DNA of 64,000 bases from Larix kaempferi. Taxonomy: Eukaryota; Streptophyta; Pinopsida; Pinales; Pinaceae. The stretch covers positions 25,734,001 through 25,798,000 of the forward strand of contig BSBM01000753.1 of assembly GCA_027924585.1 (NCBI GenBank), read 5' to 3'. The notes beneath the pieces are model-generated. The model was not told where the DNA came from, did no database searches, and was given only the letters and a program-made list of their open reading frames with translations. A program made the translations under genes and the position numbers. Below, piece after piece: positions 11,900 to 23,125 of the stretch (positions are counted from its first letter, which is position 1; each line of letters begins with the position of its first letter).

Positions 11900-12905
11900 A
11901 CAAGAGATCTAATCTATTGAAGATGAATACTTTGTAAATGAACAAGACTAGATTTCTAAGAGTAATATATCAGAATGTAAACTTCAAAATGCAAACCACT
12001 ATTACTCTTTGTTTGTAACCAGTAACCAAAGAAAATGTATTAAGAAATGAGGATGAGATATGGAGAGTTTTGATTAGTTTATCAAGTTTTTCCTTGAAGA
12101 AGCCTTGGATCCTTCTTGGTGGTGAGTTGAGGGACTGTGTCTGCAAAAAGAGCTAGTGTAATGAAAGAAGCAAACAAGATCTTCCACCCATCTACTTGAA
12201 GCAGCCTGCAAAACACATCAACTTTAAACACAAAGATTAAATCTAGAAAAATACATAGAAGAAATCAAAAGAAAATGTTCATAAACAAATGAAACATCTA
12301 AATAAGATCTCTACATATGCATAGATAAGAGATTAAACAATAAACAAATTACTTAACCTCCTTTATAAATCAGTACTGATCCTTCCCAAAGCTAGATTTG
12401 ATGCAAAGAGAAACAAATAGCTTAAATACAAGTTACCTCAGTTTAAATCAAGACATTCATCCACTCATAACATGCCCAACACCATGACTGACCTTCAAAG
12501 TCTCTTTATTTTATTAAACAAAATGACAAGTACAAAATCAAATTACAAAGGCAAGCTCTAACTCCCAAACTCCAACTAGAGCAAATGGGAGAGAGCTGCT
12601 CCAATTTATAGAAAAACTAAGAGAGGGAGTGCGCCCAAGTTGAGGAGAGGAGTGGGGAATTGGTGGAGTAACTCATGGAATGAATGGGGCTGCCATTCCC
12701 CACCTAATGGGCTGCCCCAACCAACACTAAATCAGCCCAAATGATAGCCCAACAAATGGGCTGCCACTTCCCCAATTCGTGGGCTCCTCCATAAGGTAAA
12801 TGCACCCAAGCTTTGAGGAATGTGCCTAGCTACAAAAGGGGAGTCATGCCCATGTCTTGGGCTGCCCATATGTCATAAAAAACAGCTCTTAACACTCCTC
12901 AAATA
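11900..12905 (-). mobile_element. Partial copia-type LTR (minus strand), left edge unknown
   Basis: On the minus strand a purine tract TATTTGAGGAG (12905-12895) is followed directly by TGTTAAGAGC starting at 12894, the arrangement of a polypurine tract abutting a 3' LTR. About 290 bases inside is a TATA-like TCTATAAATT (minus strand, 12612-12603) followed by short purine-rich sequence, a plausible LTR promoter. The distal LTR end and any coding sequence could not be found, so the stated left boundary is arbitrary. Confidence 0.4.
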
Positions 12906-13535
12906 GTGCTGATATAAATCTGACTTCAATCCCCCCAAAAATTTGGAGTTTAATTTTTTATCACTTTTTAATTTTTTTGATTTTTCTCTCCACTTTTCAC
13001 TTTTTATTTTATTTTTTGCCATAAGTGAAAAATAAATGGGTCTAAGACTCTAGAAAGTGGGTTTTGGGGTATGGTGGGTGCTCTGAGTTGGAAAACGAGC
13101 ACCCCCATGGAAAAAAAGACCCTTAGACCAGCGGGGAAGCGCTGCCCCCCCTTTGCCCCTGCTCTGGAAGCTAGCTTCTGGTCGAAGCTACCCGGAAGTT
13201 AAGCGGAGTTGCGCTTCCGGCGGGAAGGGAATTTCGGAAGCTCGCTTCCGCTCAATTTACAACGCTCCCTGCCACTATCATAAAGCATTTAGGAAGCGAT
13301 CGGAAGCTTCGCTTCCTAATCGATTCCTAGGTTGCTTCCCATCGCTTCCGACTGCGTTAAAAAATGCTTCGCGTAGCTCCCTTAATCGCTTCCCGACGCT
13401 TCGTGTCAACCCGCGGATTTGAAGATGATTTTGAGCTAGTGGGGTCCACGCTTGGGGTTTTGGAGGGGAGGAATAGGGCTTTGAGGGATAAATCCCTCCT
13501 CCACACTCCATTTATCACTTTGCTTTGCTTTGCTT

Positions 13536-13620
13536 GAGAAGAGAAGAGAAGAGAAGAGAAGAGAAGAGAGGAGAGGAAAGGAGAAGAGGAGAGGAGAAGA
13601 GGAGAAGAGAAGAGGAGAAG
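13536..13620 (+). repeat. GAGAA/GAGGA purine tract
   Basis: An 85-base purine-only tract made of GAGAA and GAGGA units lies in the presumed 5' leader of transposase B, shortly after a GCTTT-rich pyrimidine stretch (13520-13533). It makes long spurious Arg/Glu/Lys frames. It may be a slippage-prone microsatellite. Confidence 0.9.
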
Positions 13621-13933
13621 GTGCCATCAAGGTTGGTTTTTTCTTGGAGATTGAAGAAGGTTGGCTGCTTGGCAAGTTGGCACACTCACTACCATTGGAC
13701 ATCCAAATAGGTGGGCTCTAAACCCTTGCTTGTTGATTTGCTTTGTGTTTGAACTTGAAGTTTTGAATCTTGATGCTTGAGACTTGAACTTTTGAAGTTT
13801 GAAATTTTACTAGGATCTAGAATGTCATTGTAAATGTTCATCTCCTACTCTTTCCCATGCTTTCTCCATCATTCTATTGCAGGGCAACAGGATAAATCTC
13901 TAGTTCCCCTTCCAACTTCCAAGTCCAATAAAC

Positions 13934-16292
13934 ATGATGATGGGTTTATGGTTTCTTTTGTTGGTTCCATTTGTTATTTTGATGATGTTCATTGAAAAAC
14001 GGAGGAGGAATGAGGGAGAGGGAGATGATGAAGAAGTGGGTAGTGGCACATACTGTGGAGAGGAGGAGGGAGGGGAAGATGAGGAGGAGGAGGGAAACCG
14101 AATGAAAACTAAGGAGGACTCAACACCCTTGTGAAAATATGTCACCAAGCAGGGAGGAAGCAAGGGGGGTGGAACTGCTAAATTTGGTTGCCCCCATTGT
14201 AAAAGGACTTACACGGGTTCATATACCTGTCTAAGAAGACATCTATGTGGGAACATGCCATGTGATGAAAACAAAACTGTAGGAGTTTGTGTTTGCCCAA
14301 ATGTGCCATCAACACAAAGAGCCATGTATAAGAAGGAAGAATTTGAAGCACAAAACAAATCAAAAGCATCAAGGGTTGACCAGGACCCCTCAAACTCACC
14401 GAGAACTGGAGGCCCATCCACCCAAGGTAGTTGATTCTCACCCCCTAGGTCACGCATGACAATATCAGATTTCCTTGACCAAGGTGGTAGGGATGACGTG
14501 GATGCAAAAGTGTTCCGGTTTCTCTATGCATGTGGCATACCATTCAATGTCCTTCGCTCACCCTATTGGCATGAAATGGTAGAGGCCATTCGCACTGCTC
14601 CAGCAGGATACAAGAGCCCAGGGTATGACAAAGCTAGAACAGTGGGGCAAGACAAGGAAAGAGGCAAGATCCAAAATGCTTTGGGGCAATTCACAAATGC
14701 TTGGAATGATTATGGGGTATCAATTGTATTAGATGGATGTACAAATGTAAAAGGCAAGCCATTGATAAATGTTCTTGGTGTGTCTGTTACTGGTGCAGTC
14801 TTCCTTTCAGCCCATGACTACTCAGATAAATTCAAGACTGGCATGAACATTGTAGAACTCCTACTCAAAACCATTGAAGCTATTGGTCCATACAATTTTA
14901 AGGCAGCAGGAGCAATCACTGAAGATAAATACCCCAACATATTTTGGTCTGGGTGTTTGGTTCAAACAATGAACCTTTTGATGCACGACATCATTAAGTT
15001 GAAGGAAAATCAATACAAATGGATTGGTGAATTGTACAAAAAGGGCAAGAAGATGATAAGATTTATAACCAACCATAGCAATGCCCATGGCATTTTCCGC
15101 AGTCACTCAAAGTTGGAGCTATTGAAGATATCAAAGACTAGATTTGCTAACTACTACCTCAATTTCAGGCGCCTTTTGAAGGTAAGAGAGGCATTGGCTA
15201 GCATGGTATCATGTGAGTCATGGCAGGTCTTGAAAGATAGGGCTACATCTGCATCTGATAGGCTTGATTTTCAGGAGGTGGAGGACACAATTCTTGATGG
15301 TCAATTTTGGGTAAGTGTCAAGTATGTTTTGCAGTTCACAAAGCCCATTTATTACATGATTTGGTTTGTAGATACAGATAAGCCGGTGATTGGGGAGGTG
15401 TATGAGCAAATGGATAGCATGCTGGGCCAAATTAAAGATATTGTTGAACAGAAAGGTCCCATCTTGTATGACCATATTCACACACATGTGGTCAAAATAT
15501 TATTCTCCATCTTGTTTGGCCAAACCAACACCTGGGGGTGGGGTTAGGAGAAAGCCCCACACAGATCCAGAGGTATAAGTTGGGTACATGGCTGCTATAG
15601 ACAATTTGGTCCCTGATGTAGACGAATGTGACATATTGTGCAGTGAATTAAGCAAATACCTCAGTGAAGTTGGTCCATTTGGTACTTTGCATGCAATCAG
15701 AGATCGAGATAGGGCGCCTCCTATCGAATGGTGGAACATGTATGGCTCAACATGCCAATGCTTGAATAAATTGGCTGTCAGAGTGCTTTCACAGGAGGTT
15801 AACAGTTCCTCTACAGAAAGGTGTTGGAGCAACTATAGCTTCATCCACTCAGTGAAAAGAAACCAATTAAATGAAAACCAAGCAGAAAGCTTAGTTTATG
15901 TACATTACAACTTGAGGTTGTTGACTCATTATTGTGAGCGTGCCAAAACTGATAGATCATATGTCACTTGGGACAACAATCCAGAGGAGCATAACTTGGA
16001 GGATGGAGCATTAGCTTTAGAGCGCTTGGAGGAAGAGCTTTTGGGCGATGAGGATGACCATGCAGTAGCAATGCCGCCACCATCTTCTACCTTGTTTCCA
16101 GATGCACCATCTTTGCCGAGAGGTTCAACTTCACGAACTCCATCTGCATCAGTGAGGGGGGGTCGTGCAGGATCGAGTCTTGGACGTGGCTCAGCATTGG
16201 TGGCTACTGGGGATGATAATCCCACTCCCATTGTTCATAGAGCACGAGAAAAGAAAATGGAAATTTCCTGTGGCAAGAGGAAACATCCATAA
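13934..16292 (+). pseudogene. hAT transposase B, broken
   Basis: The frame from 13934 carries an acidic N-terminus, then a TGA exactly where transposase A has the Trp of PLWKYVT (TGG to TGA). A BED finger follows (CPHC, then HLCGNMPC), a second TGA (about 14430), and the DUF659 core from 14456 with VLDGCTN in place of SDGWT. The segment that should contain TDNA is missing: GPYNF runs straight into KAAGAITEDKYP, so the second catalytic Asp is deleted. Near 15505-15547 the frame shifts and some residues before the dimerization part are lost. The C-terminal part (15588-16292) keeps the hAT dimerization motif AESLVYVHYNLRLL plus a Ser/Gly/Arg-rich tail. It cannot make an active enzyme as it stands. 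Confidence 0.82.
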
Positions 16293-17017
16293 ATCTACTT
16301 TTCTTGTATTTTCTTGTTTACAGTACTTTCAAGTTTCTGCACTATTGACTCTTTTATATTTATTATTGTATATTTTGTAAACATTACATGGCATTTCAAG
16401 TTTGAAGTTTGAAGTTGAACCTACCTTTGAATTTGAAGTTCACTATTTGGAACTTTGCATGATTGAGTCATTGACTACATAAAAGCATATTATAACTCTT
16501 TGGTAATGAAATTATGAATATCATGCTTCGTGAATTGTTTCAACTTTCAACTTTCATTTTATGGTTGATGTTCTCTGTTATAGACTATGTCACTATAGTT
16601 TGGTTACCTGGTAACTTTGGTTACAACTTACAAGTACTAGTGATGACAAAATGTTTATATATTGAAAATTTGAAGCTTTAAGGTTGAATCTTGATGTTAT
16701 AACTTATGGAATCATGGATATTGGACATATGGTTGATGAATTCACTAGTAAATGATTAATGATTGATGATTGATGAATGTTGTTATATGGTATTATTGTT
16801 TATTTCATGCTTTTGTCCTTTCCATAACTAATTCAACATTCTACATGCATTTGTTGACATATATGCATCAAAATATATAAAAAATATATATTATATAAAA
16901 AATGCTTCTAGAACGCTTCCTAGCCGGAAGCTTTTGAAAATTTCACTTTTCGCTCCCGCTCACGTTCTTGCTTCTCGCTCCTGCTCCTGCTTCTCACTCC
17001 TGCTCCCGCTCCCAAGT

Positions 17018-17639
17018 ACCCTTGCTTTTAAGCCTATTATAATTTTTTTAAATAAACCATTAAAAAATGGCTTAAAAACACGAAAAAACTTTTTTCGCTG
17101 GAAATTTAAAAAAAACTAAGGGGACCTAGCACATGTCCATATGACTCAAAATAATGCCTAGCATGTTCATATAAATTGACCCATGTACATTAATAACCCC
17201 CTAAGGCCCGTTAACCTCACCAGTCATTCCAGCTTTGGAGGAGCAGGAGAAAAACTCAAGAATTATGTTATGCAAAAATGCAAGACATAATTAATAAGTG
17301 AAAAAACTCCTTGGAATACCCGACTTGGTCAAAAAGTCCCAGGGAACCAAGTCCTTTACAAAAATACCATGCTAGTACATTTTATTATAAACCCCGCATG
17401 GCATGGACATTGGAAAAAATAAAAAAATGGCCCTTAAAAAGGCCCACTGGACATCAGATCATCAAAAATGAACATGTAATATGTTCAACTTTGCCTGCTC
17501 GCTTGATAATCTAGCCAAGTACAACTTAGTTGGCAACACACCCAAGGTTCATGAGAAAACCCTAGCGACTTTCTCCAAAACGCTTAGTACAAAGAAAAGA
17601 GTGTGATGAATGATCACAAAGATAATGAATGGAAAGACT
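17018..17639. other. Spacer between transposon B and the giant-LTR element
   Basis: No gene recognised. This is the left half of the pre-insertion sequence; it rejoins position 30412 across the AGACT target duplication of the large retrotransposon. Confidence 0.5.
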
Positions 17640-18444
17640 TGTTATCACATATATAGTAGCCACGCTACCATACATTTTTTGTCAGATTCCAGTACACTAT
17701 CCAGCTAGTTCCCTCGCATTGAGATATTGAGATGAGCATCTATTATGGATCACTATCATATTTTGGACAACAGTTTTATTCCCCATGCTATGACTGAGTC
17801 TCAGGATACTCAGAGAGATGACCGATGTAGCTATTTAGCCATTTGTACAGAGCAGTCAGTAGTGCCCAGAGTTACAGCAGCAGTTTCAGAGGATAGTTTG
17901 ATGGTTCAGATGATAATCTTTCAGGTATATGACTCAGCAGGTATACTATGGTGTTGTGGTTATATTGCTTTTATTTCCATTTTCTTAGCATGTCTTAGCA
18001 TTTAGTATCATGATCTGGCGATCATATAGATATGTGGACCTGGTTGTACAAATATATATATATCTTATGTGTCCCTACTCAGACTTAGAAGTTCTTGTCC
18101 TATACTCATTGGTTTTACCCTCCCTATGGAGAATAGAGGTGATCATTCCCGCCGTACTTTGGCTTGCTAGTGTTGGCTTCATTATTCACTGTCTTCATCC
18201 ATCCATGACTTACTACTTGACTAGTGGCATGGAGGACCTTCCCCCACTGTAGCCTCTATATTGGATAAGCTTTCTTGTTTATTGTGTCTCGGCTCTGAGT
18301 TGGTGACAAAACTTGCCTATGGTGAGTTGGTTTTCCTTGTGATTTCCCCCTAGTCACTAAAGATGTTGTTGGCCAAACCTGAAACTTTTAGTGCTGCCAT
18401 GAATACAAAGTATGGAAATAAAATGCTGTATCTTGTATGAAGCC

Positions 18445-18700
18445 CATTCATACAATGTGTTTTTCAACACACATGAATGAAATGCAAGCCAAATGAAAAT
18501 GGCTATGAAATATCAAATGCTATATCTTTTGTGAAATGTAAATACCTAGGTAAACAAGCTGTCTATGCCACACCTAGAAGTGCTCAGGTAAACAAGTGCC
18601 TTAAAAACACACCTGCAGCAAGAAGCCTAAATTAAATGTAAATCTATGTAACGTGTTCATAAACACACATAGATCAAAGGCTATGGAAACTCTAGGCCCA
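18445..18700 (+). repeat. Paired hairpin motifs inside the LTR
   Basis: Two imperfect palindromes are present: one bounded by CATTCAT and ATGAATG with an AATGTGTTT/AACACACAT core (about 18447-18481), one bounded by ATCTATG and CATAGAT with the same type of core (about 18643-18675). Between them lie two copies of AGGTAAACAAG. Both palindromes recur in LTR2 (about 27004-27230) and in the solo LTR on the other strand (about 35980-36215). Confidence 0.7.
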
Positions 18701-20203
18701 AAAAACAATGGAACTTAAACTCTATATCAAAAGGATTGCTGGCCTCATTTGTATTATGGATTGTGCGCATCTGTGTAAGGTGAATAAACACTCTTTGAAC
18801 AACTTATCCATTTGTGAGACACTGCCATTCCCTGTGTTGTTGCTTGTCCACTATATGCTATGGTGTGTATTCCCTTTTTCATTTCCAAAGTGTCACAGTG
18901 TTAAGTTAGTAAGTCATCCTTTGACCTAGCCACTTATTTCTTATCCTTCACCCTTCACTAGCAAATTGATCACAACTATGAAGTGAGTATGACCTCCTTG
19001 AAAGTCTAGTCTGAGTAATAAATAATAATTAATGACATATTATATTTGGATTTAGATCACTAGTAATGATTGTTATTTCTTATAATTGCTATGTGAATGG
19101 ATTGTAAAGCATGTTTTAACCTTTGACACCTTGCAACAGTTTGATGATAGTTTGAGTCATATGTTGGTCATGTTGACTTGGTCAAACCCAGTTTGACCAA
19201 AAGTCAACCACAGGATATGAGGTGGCAGACCTCAGATATTACAGATAGATGATATATGGTCTGGTACAGGTCACCTTGGTGGGCTTATGCAGTGGTTTCA
19301 GGCTTATGATGATGATTTGTGCTTTTAACACTTTTACAGATTATTATTATTTGGTCTGCCAGATATGATGAGTATGTATTTTGGACCATGCAGAGGACTA
19401 TATGGTGTATGAGTACACACCTTAGATGGATTTGGACCTTCTTAGTCCAATGAGACAGTCTGTTTTCAGTTCCGGGCAGTTACGGTGATTTTTAGCTTCA
19501 GTTGGCTATCCTAGTGCAGTTTTGGCTTGTCGGAGGCCCTGTCAGAGCAGAGGAGAGATACGATTGGTTCACCTAGAGTGCTATTTTTGGAGGGGGTGGT
19601 CCAGCCACTTGTTATTACCATATTACCCCCCTCCCAGACAGTTTGGTGATTTTTATTTTTGGAGCCAGGAACTCCATGAGGCAGTTTGGGCAGTTTCACA
19701 CTTCCTAAGGCAGTCCAGAAATGGTAAAAATGGCTACAGAGGAATTCAATTTGGGCTACTGAGGCAAGTTTATGGCATGGGATGATCAATGATGATAAGT
19801 GGGATGTCTTCCACACCTTCTCTAGCAGTTTCAGCTTCATCGGGACCCACATCCATCACTTATGGCATTTTTTGATAATTTCTGCAGCCTCCTAAGGCTC
19901 ACGACTTTCCCAGAGGCACGATTTGGTGTCTAGCATGATTATTTTTGGATATTGTGCCATGGGGATTGACCAAGGGTGTTAGAAATTACCCCTTCGACTC
20001 ACCATGTGCTATTTCTTATGTTTTATCATTATGATTTGGTGGGATCCCCTCTCCTAGGGTGAGTTTGTCCACTTATTGTTATATTTTATTATTGATCCAT
20101 GTATTGTATTGTTGGGCTCATCTCAACCATTGATTAGATATTTTGATCTTTTAATCTTAGCCACTCATTTAAAAAGTGGTTAGATTGTGGCCTCTCTCCA
20201 TTC

Positions 20204-20211
20204 TATTTAAA
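20204..20211 (+). promoter_or_regulatory. LTR1 TATA box
   Basis: TATTTAAA followed by GGAGAGAGCTTCTCATTGTAAAG; the same block is conserved in LTR2 (TATTTAAA at 28760-28767) and in the solo LTR (reverse strand, 34459-34452). Conservation in all three copies and a suitable downstream leader make it the probable core promoter, placing the RNA start about 2.6 kb into the LTR. Confidence 0.65.
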
Positions 20212-21861
20212 GGAGAGAGCTTCTCATTGTAAAGGAGTCTTTGGCTCTTAGAATCTTGATATATAAATTTTTTTTTGTGGAAATTCTTGTGGTCTCCTTT
20301 GAATCTGGTGTTCTTCGATGGTGATTGTAAAGTCTATTGCATCCTAGCATTTGAGTATTTGTGGTAAGATCTATCTTTTTTGGAAACTTTTGTTTTGTCT
20401 ATAGGAGGGCGACTTCACTTGGGTGTTTTTGCAAGGCTTCTTCAACTCGCTTCATTTGGCATTCGCTTGTATCAGGGGGTTATCATTAGTATCATTGTGA
20501 TCTATGCTATCTTTCTGTTATTTCTCTTGTGGCATTAGTCTTATCTCTTGTTTGTAGTAAATATGATATTGTTGACGTTTATTGTGCAGGAGAGAGGACG
20601 CATTGGCTTCCTTGGGCAAATCGACTTCATAGAAAACTACCTCAAATCGCTTCAAATTGATCGGGTTTGCATAGATCATCATCATCAAGGCATCTACAAG
20701 GTTTATTCAGGTAAGATCCACAGGTTTGTTCTTCTTGTCTTGGCTCCAATCCATTGGCACAACTACTTCATTGATAAAACCCTTATATTTCAAACCCTCA
20801 TTTTACAATTTCTCAGATCTAGCAAGATCCACTTGGCTTTTGGGTATAAAATTTAAAACCCACGTCTATAGCATCCACGGCGATTCGGATCTATAGTTTG
20901 GTCAGGATTGGCCCTCATTTGACCCATTTCCCAAGGCAAAGAAGCTTCTCCAAGGGAGGTCGCACTTCCTAGGAGGGGTGAGTTTGCAAGGATTTAGCAC
21001 CTGGGTAGGTGAGATCCCACTTGATCCTTCATCTCCATTATTGATAACCTACCCCTAGTGTGTCACTTTAGTGATTTTCACCTTGTGTGCCCCATTCGTC
21101 ATTTTGAGGGTTGCGCCCCACTTCGGTCACTTTGTGATACATTTAAATCTCAGATCTACTGAGATCTAGACATTGGATGATCCTAATTTCAAAGATCCAC
21201 CTACCTTAACATCTCAACATTCCTGATCTACAATTTGGTGGACATCCGACTCCATTTGGCCCACTCCCCAAGGCATTGATATTTCTCCAAGCCAATTCGA
21301 CTTTCTTGGAGTGTTGAGTTTGCTTGTTGTTTGATCCCTGTTTTTGGTTGCTTGAGTACCTTGATACTGTCATATCCATCCTTCAAGCTCACCTTCGGTA
21401 CTGATTAGCTCCAATTTGGCCCCTAACTACCCTACATTCGACATGGTTCCCAAGGCAGTGGATTTTCTCATAATTGACTAGTACCTTAAATCCTGGATCA
21501 TATATTTAATATCATAAGTCACTCTCACATACATAATGGACCAAAGCTATACTGTCTAAACCCCTTGATCCAACTCATTACTCATCTTGTGACTTCATCC
21601 ATAGAATCTAGGATTCACCATACACCTTACGTACTTCACCCATTCCTGATTTGATCTGGTGTTTTGGTTTGATCTCTCCTATCGGGAGTAGATTTGGGTC
21701 TCCCCCTTTGTTGTCTTGGGCTAGATAACATAGAGTGAAGATTGCCTCGATTGGCGTGACAATCATCCATTGGGGGTCGATGCTATCTTGGTTGCCCATC
21801 CCTTCTGCCATCCATCTTGGATTCATCTCTAGGGGCAACTACAAGCTAGGTGATAACATTT

Positions 21862-21879
21862 TGGTGCCGTTGCCAGGGA
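21862..21879 (+). other. Primer-binding site, tRNA-Asp type
   Basis: TGGTGCCGTTGCCAGGGA lies three bases after LTR1. It is complementary to the 3' end of plant tRNA-Asp except for two transition differences. Asp-type primer sites are typical of Athila/Tat-like gypsy elements, which supports the assignment of this family. They contrast with the iMet-type sites of the other retroelements here. Confidence 0.85.
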
Positions 21880-22159
21880 AGGAAAAAGCCTATCCAAGTT
21901 TGACATATTATTTGTCACTTACTCTCTCCTGCATTTTAAACGACATACATCTTGGTAGAAGAGTTTTAAAGTCTAGCCGGCGACTCTGAATTGTGACTCC
22001 GCTGAGGAGTGAACTCATTTACATCCTTACAATACTAGAAGTAAAATAAACTTAAATCAAGTTGAAGGAACCCCACTTACCTATCACAAAAGAGATCCTA
22101 AAGCCCAATCTTCTAATTTCTTTTGGAAACTTGTTAACTCAGATTCTCCAAACCGTGTA

Positions 22160-23125
22160 TTGGGATCTCCTTTATTTAATTCGGGTCCTTCCTCATTTCC
22201 TAATTCGAACTTGAACACAAATTTACTAAATCCAATGGTCGGAACAAACTCTGGAAACCATAATGTTCCTCCTCCACAAAATCCTAGGATCTTCAGAAGA
22301 AACGCTAAGACATCTCCTTTAGACTTTTCCGAAATCCAGGGTGCACCCCATGACATGCCTGAAAAGTACTTTGAAAAGGTTCCCAGATTTGATGGAGTAT
22401 CTGCTACATCCATTGAAGATCATATTGATAAAGTATGGGAACACATGGAAGCATATGGAGCATCTGAGGAAGATGTTTTCATGAGGGGTCTCTTGTCATC
22501 TTTAGAAGGAGATGTTAGGAAGTGGTTTGACAGGTCGCCTGCCTCATCTATTGATGTGTATGATAACTTCGTAAATAAGCTTAATAGTGAGTGGTCCCGT
22601 AAGTTAGATGGGAAATTTCTCTTACATCAATTATTTGACATTAAGAAAAGAGAAAATGAATCAACCCATGAATTCATTGTAAGATTTGATAAGACCGTGG
22701 TTGCTATCCTTGAAGAGATTAAACCAAAAGATCAAGCAATTGTTATTCATTACTTGAATGCATTTGAAGGATGGCTTGGTTATCACTTGAAGGATAAAAA
22801 CCCAAATGACTTAAAGACCGCCCAATTCAATGCGAAGATGGCTGAGCAGAATGCAACATCTATGGGGAAGCAAAACTTTTTTGACCAATTTACCCCATCC
22901 ACTTCTAGATCTGACCCTAGAATCCGAAAGCCCAAGGAACCTGTGAGTGAGCCAAAGGAATCAAAGGACACGTTAGAAACAATGCAAGAAATGATGAGAC
23001 AATTAACTGTCCTAACTAAAAGTGTAGCAAGCTTGAACGACCCTGAGAGACATAGGAACCCTTATGGCCCCAAACCTTATTGGAACAACAACAGAAGCCC
23101 TGAGGGGGATAGAGATAGGCGATGA
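22160..23125 (+). CDS. Retrotransposon gag protein
   Basis: Structural capsid-like protein that packages element RNA. The frame is open from about 22010. No ATG precedes the TTG at 22160, and the first in-frame ATG is residue 26 (22235), so translation probably starts there. The gag core lies at about residues 70-190, with VPRFDGVS, a Trp-rich helical part (KVWEHMEAYG), GDVRKWFDRSP and a FDIKKRENESTHEFIVRF segment typical of gypsy-type gag. No CCHC zinc knuckle is visible before the stop. The frame ends at a TGA (23123) in the context TGA-C and then continues open in the same frame. Either a CGA-to-TGA mutation or a leaky stop would explain this. Confidence 0.85.
   Translation: MGSPLFNSGPSSFPNSNLNTNLLNPMVGTNSGNHNVPPPQNPRIFRRNAKTSPLDFSEIQGAPHDMPEKYFEKVPRFDGVSATSIEDHIDKVWEHMEAYGASEEDVFMRGLLSSLEGDVRKWFDRSPASSIDVYDNFVNKLNSEWSRKLDGKFLLHQLFDIKKRENESTHEFIVRFDKTVVAILEEIKPKDQAIVIHYLNAFEGWLGYHLKDKNPNDLKTAQFNAKMAEQNATSMGKQNFFDQFTPSTSRSDPRIRKPKEPVSEPKESKDTLETMQEMMRQLTVLTKSVASLNDPERHRNPYGPKPYWNNNRSPEGDRDRR

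Larger units (their letters stand above)
13127..17017 (+). mobile_element. hAT transposon B, decayed
   Basis: A BED/DUF659 transposase remnant on the plus strand occupies the centre. The ends are rich in GGAAGC/GCTTCC and related GGGAGC words: 13127-13420 on the left, 16905-17010 on the right. Left terminus ACCAGCGGGGAAGCG pairs loosely with the reverse complement of the right terminus, ACTTGGGAGCGGGAGC. The flanking octamers ACCCTTAG (13119-13126) and ACCCTTGC (17018-17025) agree at six of eight positions, a plausible aged target duplication. The size, about 3.9 kb, is normal for a DUF659 hAT. Element identity is firm; the exact edges are tentative. Confidence 0.75.
17640..21858 (+). repeat. 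5' LTR of the giant-LTR element
   Basis: Starts TGTTATCAC and ends GTGATAACA, 4219 bp. It matches LTR2 throughout. Compared with LTR2 it lacks 24 bases near 18208, where LTR2 has two GACTTAC copies; this looks like a slippage deletion. It holds no convincing protein. Short frames shared with LTR2, such as 86 codons at 17745-18005, are broken in the solo LTR. Confidence 0.95.

Noticed and set aside
13525-13721. Arg/Glu/Lys-rich frames on both strands
   Set aside because: They are translations of a GAGAA/GAGGA purine tract.
17745-18005. 86-codon frame conserved in LTR1 and LTR2 (26278-26538)
   Set aside because: Conservation is explained by LTR duplication; the equivalent in the older solo LTR has stops, so there is no sign of selection.
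19511-19852. 113-codon minus-strand frame in LTR1
   Set aside because: The matching frame in LTR2 is cut to 69 codons by mutation, and no domain is visible.
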